Source of the DNA: Bemisia tabaci
Taxonomy: Eukaryota; Arthropoda; Insecta; Hemiptera; Aleyrodidae
Assembly: GCF_918797505.1 (NCBI RefSeq)
Contig: NC_092798.1
Coordinates: forward strand, 52,758,826-52,822,825
Direction of reading: 5' to 3'
Length of the DNA: 64,000 nucleotides
Shown one piece after another: positions 57,401 through 64,000 of the stretch. The notes below the pieces were generated by a model. The model was not told the DNA's origin and searched no databases. It was given only the letters and a program-made list of their open reading frames with translations. The first letter of the stretch is position 1. The number at the start of each line of letters is the position of its first letter. Made by a program: the position numbers and the translations under genes.

Positions 57401-58563
57401 GAATGGCAGCGTCTTGAAGTATTATAACATGGGTGCATTACCTCCTCGCCGACATTCGATCATCGATGAAGGAAAAATATTAGTGAGGAGGGGTGTGTTC
57501 CCTGCTCCACATCACAATACCCGATTAAGAATGAAAGTGAAAAGGAATGAAAGGCGGGGAAGAGGAAGGTCCGGAGGAAAGAGAGGGAAAGGATATTTGA
57601 GGAGCATTATGGTGCAGCTCGCGGAGCTTTTGATTGGCACGTTCGGTAAAAATGTCTTCTTAAAAAAATGCAGCTGAGATCCTGGTGTGCCAATTGGCTC
57701 GAAAAACACGCTATTTTTTAAGGAATATTGTCGATTTTTCACATGTGTCCTACAATCACTACGATATGAGTGTGATATACGTCAATTTTGGCGCAAATTT
57801 GTTTTCAAGAGAGACTAAATAGACAGTAAAACTATGAAACCACTTTTTTTGATCGGAGACTCGACAGAACTCCAGCCACATGTCATTTTTTGGAATTATG
57901 ATTCATTGGTATTCTTCACCAAGATTGACAGAGAAAAGATATTTGGACTTTTAAAAATGTACTCTATTTTGCATCAAACTGTCCAATATAATATTCTCCT
58001 TTAAAAAATTAAGATAAGAAAGATTTTTTAAACGCATGCTTATATAGTCTCGCCAGCCATACAAAATAGCGGAATCTGCACCTAACAATACCCTTTAAAT
58101 GTAAAATTTGAAGAAACTTCACTGGCCATATTTGTACGATTGCTGAGCCAGTACTAGGACAAAGTCAGGAGGGGCTCATGGCGTCAATTTTAAGTGCACG
58201 AAGCTTTCAAAAATGTTTTCGAAACATCATTATAAAATTTGGAAATTAATCGCTAATTTGAACAATAGTTACCTGTGTCCTGTTTCTTGTGAAAACGTGT
58301 TTTTCCACAGTTGAGGATTATACAAGACAGTTGCAAAATACATGTTTTCAACTTTGAACAATCGAAACTACAAATAACTTTTGAACATTTTTTTTTAAGT
58401 TTTCATAATATTTTGTGCTAAACAGTGATCACCAAAAATTTGACGAAAATATTGACAATATTTGAAAATTCCAAAAGATACAAAATTACTGCAAGGAATA
58501 TTTTCTCTCTTGAAAAATTAAATTCATTTTAGTTTCTTTCCTAGGATTTCGACATTGAACCTT
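57401..58563. other. Unassigned DNA
   Basis: A 92-codon frame at 57399-57677 starts in the family D end and is not recognised. The rest is AT-rich. Confidence 0.35.
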
Positions 58564-58775
58564 CACTGAAAAAAAATGAATCTTAAATTCGCCGCCATAG
58601 AAGTAAATTTTCTTGAATTAAGAATTTTTCTGCTTAATATAAACTACTCTTTTGGTTAACCCAAGCATTACTTTTCTTGTGTCAAGACAAATTCAGCTTA
58701 ATTCAAGATGAAAAAAATTCTTGGCGGTAATTTCAAGAATCATCATGCTCGAGCCGAGCACATTTGTTTCCAGTG
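58564..58775. mobile_element. MITE with CACTGAAAA..CAGTG ends
   Basis: CACTGAAAAAAAATGAATCT starts and ACATTTGTTTCCAGTG ends it. AATTCGCCGCCATAGAAGT / TTCTTGGCGGTAATTTCAAG and TTCTTGAATTAAG / CTTAATTCAAG are inner inverted pairs. Ends as in families F and H. Confidence 0.75.
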
Positions 58776-58799
58776 ATATGAATATTATGGGGTAATTTT

Positions 58800-59100
58800 G
58801 GCAGCATCCTCGGGGCAAGATACCGCCCCGATGTGCGAGGTCGGCCTGGGCGAACCAACCCCCCGGTCTTAGTCGCGCCTCAAAACTACCACCAGCTGCT
58901 CGAGGCGGGCCCTCTCGTCGATTGCGGAACCTGGGACGTCAAACCACTTCCTTTTTCCTGCTCTTTTGGCCCCAAAAAGCGCACCAGTCAAGTCCGACCC
59001 CGCCTGTCTCCCGACCTCCATCAATTTCGCATCCACAACTGGAACCCACGTGGTCCAAGAATTTCGCTCTTTTCTCAACTCCACGCCTACTCCTGAGTTC
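58800..59100. other. GC-rich block with small open frames and a downstream AATAAA
   Basis: An 87-codon plus-strand frame (58833-59096) is followed by AATAAA at 59117. A 71-codon frame lies opposite. Neither matches a family I know and no splice or promoter evidence is visible, so no CDS is called. Confidence 0.25.
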
Positions 59101-61730
59101 CCTCTGAATTGTACGCAATAAAAAGTTTCGCAGTGACTCCTACCAATTTCCAGTGTATTATTTTTATTTATTTTCTTTTCGACCCTGATTTCTATGAGGT
59201 GCTTCGCGCTTCCCGTTGGTCGAATCGTAAGGCGGCCAGGGGGCGGACCCCTTGACGTATTTGATGATACATTTTGCAGTCCCTTTCATTGGATCTCAGA
59301 GTTTTTTGCTGTCACTCTTTTAATTGTTAGGGAGTATGAAATGCTTGCTGAGGGTTGGGCCGTGGAGCTACCCGAAGGCCACATCTAAGTGCGTTCACTA
59401 AAAATTTCTGCAGTGCCTCGTATCGATTTTTGGAGTTTATTTGTTTTTTACATCGCCTTTTCGTTTCTTCAGAACAGTAACACGCCGAAACTTCGAGATT
59501 TTTTCGGACTTTTTTCACTTCTCAAGAGAGGATGTGATTAGATTTCTCATTCATTTCACCAGTTTTATGAGCAAATTTAATGAATTATGATGTGTTTTTG
59601 CAAGTGTTCAGTTGTTCTGTTTTTTCTGTCAATATTTGTTCCATGTGTGTTGAATTTTATAGTTGTTCTCAAAGGTAAGTTTTGGATTGTACCTTACTTA
59701 TTTGGCAAAATAATTGTCTTTTTCGATGAAGCACCTTAGTTTTGAGATCATTCTCGATGCATAAAACCTAGTAAAAAATCAGCGAGTACAGAGCTAAACG
59801 CTATAAAAGGAAGTAAGTCGGTGATACATAAGAATATCGCAAACGTGGCAAATGAGGACATTGAGAACTGAGCATGAGCCATCAATGAAGTCATCAATGT
59901 CTTCTTGCTATTTTAGATGTAATCGAACTGTCCATCAGCCCACGAGCATATCAAGTGACATTTTGACGATTTTCGAGAAAATGGATTTTATGTTGAAAAA
60001 TTACACGGGGCTCTAGGAACTGAATTTTTTTTTTCTCGCCTCGCAAGACAAAATTTTGAGCTGACTCCCCACCCTTTAAGTGCATTTTGTTTAAATCAGC
60101 TCTACTTGAAATGGCCAGCACCTAAAAATGACACTCGACATTTAGGATCTGGGCTCCCTAATATATAAGAAAAAAATCATATTTGAGTATTTATATTCCG
60201 CATGTTTTAATCTATTTTATAAATTTATGGGTCTTTAGTAATAAAATCACTTTTGGTCACATCGGGAGTTTTTGCACTGATATAACTTGCATCCAATCTC
60301 AAATATATTTGCTACTGTTCATACTATGAGGCCATCTCATCCCACTCCTATGCTTATTAAGATACTAGCGGAGGACTTTTGAGAATGAAAACTTTGTCTG
60401 GAGCAAAATTAACTAGATTAAATGAAAAGAAGTTTAAGGTGATGGGAAGAGAGTAGTCTTAAGCTTAGTTCGTGAGTGTTGTTGACAGAAAGCACTTTAA
60501 ACAAAGATCCCGTCGTTGCTAGATGTATTGAAATTGTGCTCAACGAGAGTATATCCTAGGGATGTGCTTAAATCGAGTTTATTTCGTTGACCTTGTTTCT
60601 CTTCTGCACGCACTAATGAGGAATTTTTACGCTTTGAAGTACGTTTTCAAGTCGAAATTCTTCGTTTTTCATGTTTTCTCCGCGCTTTATTTCCTTTGAG
60701 ATTATCGTAACAAGTTTTTTTCTTGAAGTTCAACAACTCCAGCCGCACACTTGGATGCTGCGTTGCCCCTCCTCTCCAGATTAAAGTGCTTTGCAGTCGA
60801 GATTTCGGTTCATTCATTCGAAAGTGTACATTTAATTATTAGAAAACATTGATTTCGATTTCATTTTAAATTTTTCTATTAACAATAGTAATTTTTATCG
60901 ATAAAAATAAAAAAAGGTTCAGAAAAACAGCAACGTTTATCGCTCTAAAATTATGTGATGGCGCACGACACGGATTATAATACGTGACTTATCAATTTTC
61001 GAGGCGTAATTTTTAAAAATGAATACCCTGTTTTGTTGTGCAGGCATCTCCATTCATTCTGTAGCAATAAGGGATGGGCGCAGAAAAACTATCACAAAAG
61101 AGTAGAGCAAAGAATCAGTGCAGATTATGATCCACAATTGCTTCACACAAGTGGATTGAAGCACGAAACAAGAAACTAAACTTTCGTCACAGTGATGGAT
61201 GTATACGAATGCAGAGGATCTCGTGTGATGATTGATCTTGTCTGAAAGATTCTGTGAATCGTTCAGGCATCATTCTCATGATTTAAAATAAAATAAAATA
61301 GTAAAAAAAAATGTGTGAAAAGTTATTTCTCAATCAGCTGGGACTAGAATATGTATGTGACCCAAAGGTATCTTAAGGACTTTAGTCGTTTCCAAAATTT
61401 TCTTAAAATGTCTAATATTCTCTAAGCTTCATGTAATTTATTATGATTTCTTAAACAAATAAACTAGTGCAAATATTTATAATTTTTGAGGATATATTCT
61501 AATTCAGAGTGATTTGAAATTTTGTAATTTTAACTTTTTTACCGATGAATGGCATACATCAAGAGGAAAGAATCAAATTACAAAATTACGAATGGCCATT
61601 TCATTTCGGCATGTTTAGTTTTTTTTTTCTCAACATCATAGAAAACTCCGGCTGTGTAAGTAGGACTTAACGGCTACATAGATCTTACACCCCTCGGGCA
61701 TAATTGTCCAGGCCGTAGAGTTAAGCGAGA
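59101..61730. other. Unassigned DNA
   Basis: AT-rich, with a small TTTTTATCGATAAAAA palindrome near 60891. No gene or repeat family recognised over about 2.6 kb. Confidence 0.35.
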
Positions 61731-61790
61731 TTGCCAATTTTTAACATGCAACACGCACATCCGTGAGGCACGAATGGTTGCATCAAGGCG
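61731..61790 (+). repeat. Repeat family M, copy 2
   Basis: TGCCAATTTTTAACATGCAA..CACGCACATCCGTGAGGCAC..AATGGTTGCATC. Confidence 0.7.
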
Positions 61791-62207
61791 CCTTAACCAA
61801 CTCCACTCGAAATACGTCGTGGGTCGAGATAATTATGGATTCGAAGCGGTCCATCTGCAAAAAACACTCAAACCAGGTAATACGAGAAAAACAGTGAAAA
61901 ACGTTTTAACGGCGAACCATTCTAAATTTCATAGCTCTTACATTTTTAATGCGATAGTGAACTAATCACATTATTTTATAAACTACACTTTAAAACAAGT
62001 CGACTGTTACAGTTTCTAATGTTTTTCTCGTTTTTTTTTTTCATTTCTTGCGATTGAGTCTTTTAAAGAATGACTGATTTAATTGTTGGCCTTAGATTCT
62101 CTGGCCTTGTATCACTAACTGTTAATACTCTCCCCATATTGGCACTCTGGTATCAGAGGGAAACTGAATAGTCCCGTACACCTATTAAGAAGTGAGAGAA
62201 GCGAGAG
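61791..62207. other. Unassigned DNA between M repeats
   Basis: No recognised content. Confidence 0.3.
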
Positions 62208-62342
62208 CGCCTTCAATTTTGAACATGCAACACGCACATCCGCAGAGCACCAATAGTTGCATCAAACCCCTACAGGCAACTCAGTCTAGTCTTTATAGAG
62301 CAAAAGTGCCTTCAATTTTTGAAAATTCAACACGCACATTCA
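62208..62342 (+). repeat. Repeat family M, copies 3 and 4 in tandem
   Basis: GCGCCTTCAATTTTGAACATG..AACACGCACATCCGCAGAGC (62208) and GTGCCTTCAATTTTTGAAAAT..CAACACGCACATTC (62306), spaced about 98 bases. Confidence 0.75.
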
Positions 62343-63271
62343 AGATACTAAAAATAAAAGCAATTTAAAAAATATACAAATAATAAATTTTTTAAAAAAA
62401 TGAACAAAACCTCGTAAATTTGTATTAAAAACTCTGATAAAAAAGTAAAGAAAAAAGTCGTAATATTTATTCACAATAAATTAAAAACCTTTGGCGTGAT
62501 TTTCAGACTTTTTTCTAGCCAGTTCATGGAAAGGGCAAGAACATCTGGCAGCTCGCAGACTTGAGAACAAGTGTGACTCTGACCTGCCCACAGATGGAAC
62601 AAAAAATTTTCCCCGTCTCCGGACTTACCCATTTCGCGAACGGAGTGTAATATTGACATACCGTCTTTTTCGGGCTCAGAGGTCGAAAATTGTGGGTCCG
62701 GCACCCGTTGCTCTGACCACTGAACTGAACTCGTAGCAGTCGAAACTACAGCTCTAGAACCCGGAACACTCGGCATTTGAGCACAAAGCGGTCTGTGCTG
62801 CCCGTAAATTAGCCTTAAAATTTTGCCGTAAAAATGTCTAAATTGCCCGCACATTTATTTCCCGTAATTATTTACAGAGTGTCCTGCAACAAAAAACATT
62901 CATTCGTTTTCTTCAAAAAAAAAAATATAAATAAATAAATAATAAAAAAAAGAAAAGAAAAGAAAAAAAAAACAGTGGACATTAAATAACTATCAAGACG
63001 TCCTCTTTTTAATTTAATCATTGAGTCATGTTAGAAATACAGAGAAAGGCACAATGCGAACCTTCCTTAGAATTTCCTAGGATGGACTTTTTAGATGTTA
63101 TGATACTAATCATTGATGGACTTAAAACTTCACTCACAACCGTCTGAAAATATATCGTAAGGGTTGAAGGGGAGGGGACGAAGGACCACGTCTCACGGGG
63201 GTGTTTTCCGTTGAGGTAGTCGATAAAGCTGCCGTGTTTCTGATTGGTTTCCCCTTTCATCGCCACACCTA
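62343..63271. other. Unassigned DNA; one unrecognised 127-codon minus-strand frame
   Basis: The frame at 62854-62471 (minus) contains SVPGSRAVVSTATSSVQWSE and an internal donor-like ATGG|GTAAGT. On the same strand TTCAGTGGTCAGAGCA resembles a tRNA D arm, hinting at tRNA-derived repeat sequence. AAAT and AAAAG microsatellites lie at 62918-62972. Confidence 0.3.
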
Positions 63272-63532
63272 TAGTCCCATTCTAAGGAAAAACGTCGTAT
63301 GAACTCGTGAGTGTTTTCAAATTCCTTCTGGAACACATATTTAGTTCAGAGAAAAATTATGAATATTGCTCCTCGAAATTTCCAGGCACTTTAGATTAAA
63401 TTACGAAGTAAATCCTGAGCAAAATTGGTGAAAAATTATTTACAAATTTCCCTGGAAAATCGTGTTGTGCTCGAGAAAATTTGGCAACACCCGATGGCTG
63501 ATACGGCGTTCCTCCTTAGCACGGCAGTATAA
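63272..63532. mobile_element. MITE family D copy
   Basis: ATTCTAAGGAAAAACGTCGTATG (left, from 63280) and GATACGGCGTTCC..TCCTTAGCACGGCAGTATA (right). Inner GAAAATTTGGCAACACCCG. Confidence 0.85.
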
Positions 63533-64000
63533 TTGCAAGAACCTGCTACCGGGAAAGACATAGAATGCACTTGGCACGGCTTAATAAGCTTACAACACTA
63601 GTGAAAACCGATTTTCTCCGCCCGCAACCCTTCTAACCCTTCACCCTTCACCCCTCCCCCTCCACCTCCCACCACCATGTGAGCGCGACGCTACCGAACC
63701 AACGCGTGCATAAAGGAGCGGGAAAAATGGGTGTTTTCATTAAAAAGATTGAGGGGTTGCCGGATTTGGGGTGTAAATCATGCATGTTTATTTACAGCGT
63801 TGTCGATAAGTGCATTTTCTTGACAAATTATTTGGATTACATAGATCGCAGTCGTATCAAATTTAACAGAAATGAGTCAAATTTATTGCAGTGTCGTAAA
63901 CATCGTGCATTTTCATCTTTATCGGAATAATTAGTTTTGGTTTCTCTGCCAAAAAATTGATAAATTGAAGTATTATCATTTTAATTTTGTCAGTGTCAAT
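63533..64000. other. Unassigned DNA at the right edge
   Basis: A pyrimidine-rich tract at 63610-63675 and an unrecognised 83-codon frame at 63679-63930; nothing else seen. Confidence 0.35.

Overview
This is a eukaryotic, most likely insect, genomic window: an AT-rich background with short GC-rich patches, one spliced gene with GT..AG signals, an intronless nuclear tRNA gene, and dozens of short inverted-repeat transposon remnants. Several repeats look like ones I associate with the whitefly Bemisia tabaci (Hemiptera), but that rests on memory and is a best guess. No bacterial-style gene clusters, CRISPR arrays, rRNA genes or viral genes were seen.

The only protein-coding sequence I can identify with confidence is the first coding exon of the T-box transcription factor bifid/optomotor-blind (bi/omb, the Tbx2/3 orthologue), on the minus strand at 14822..14335. 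It holds the start codon, a Pro/Ser-rich N-terminal region with an eh1-like motif, the conserved segment just before the T-box, and the first 28 or so residues of the DNA-binding domain. It ends at a consensus splice donor. The rest of the T-box is not in the window, so everything from 14334 down to 1 is read as part of a first coding intron longer than 14.3 kb. A GC-rich, CpG-rich block at about 15.2-16.2 kb is the likely promoter and 5' UTR region. The remaining 48 kb lies upstream of the gene.

Layout: 1-14.3 kb, omb intron (few transposons; 8.8-13.9 kb is nearly free of recognisable repeats). 14.3-16.2 kb, omb exon and promoter region. 16.2-32 kb, upstream DNA with short inverted-repeat elements, a cluster of ATCGAT sites at 18.64-18.76 kb, a GC-rich hairpin/tandem repeat family at 17.7 and 20.5-21.2 kb, and an inverted pair of elements at 30-31 kb. 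32-38 kb, a 143-bp tandem repeat and a three-deep nest of elements. 38-50 kb, tRNA-Asp(GTC) at 41.9 kb, more elements and a 404-bp tandem duplication. 50-64 kb, more short elements and unassigned DNA.

MITE-like families, lettered here for cross-reference: A (ends with TTTGCAAT..AGGAACTA), B (ends TTGGACGTAT, internal GAGCCCTG hairpin), C (ends GTCGCTCC/GTCGCC with GGGCGTAAC inside), D (ends TACTGCCGTGCTAAGG), E (relative of D), F, G, H and N (termini CACTG..CAGTG), I (ends GGGTCCACACC), J (ends GCGGGCTGATTATTGAAATT), L (small CTAAAAGGAACTATGT palindrome), M (AACACGCACATCCG repeat), P, R and V. None carries a recognisable transposase, so they are non-autonomous. Many of the 60-200 codon open frames lie inside these elements or GC-rich patches and were not annotated as genes.
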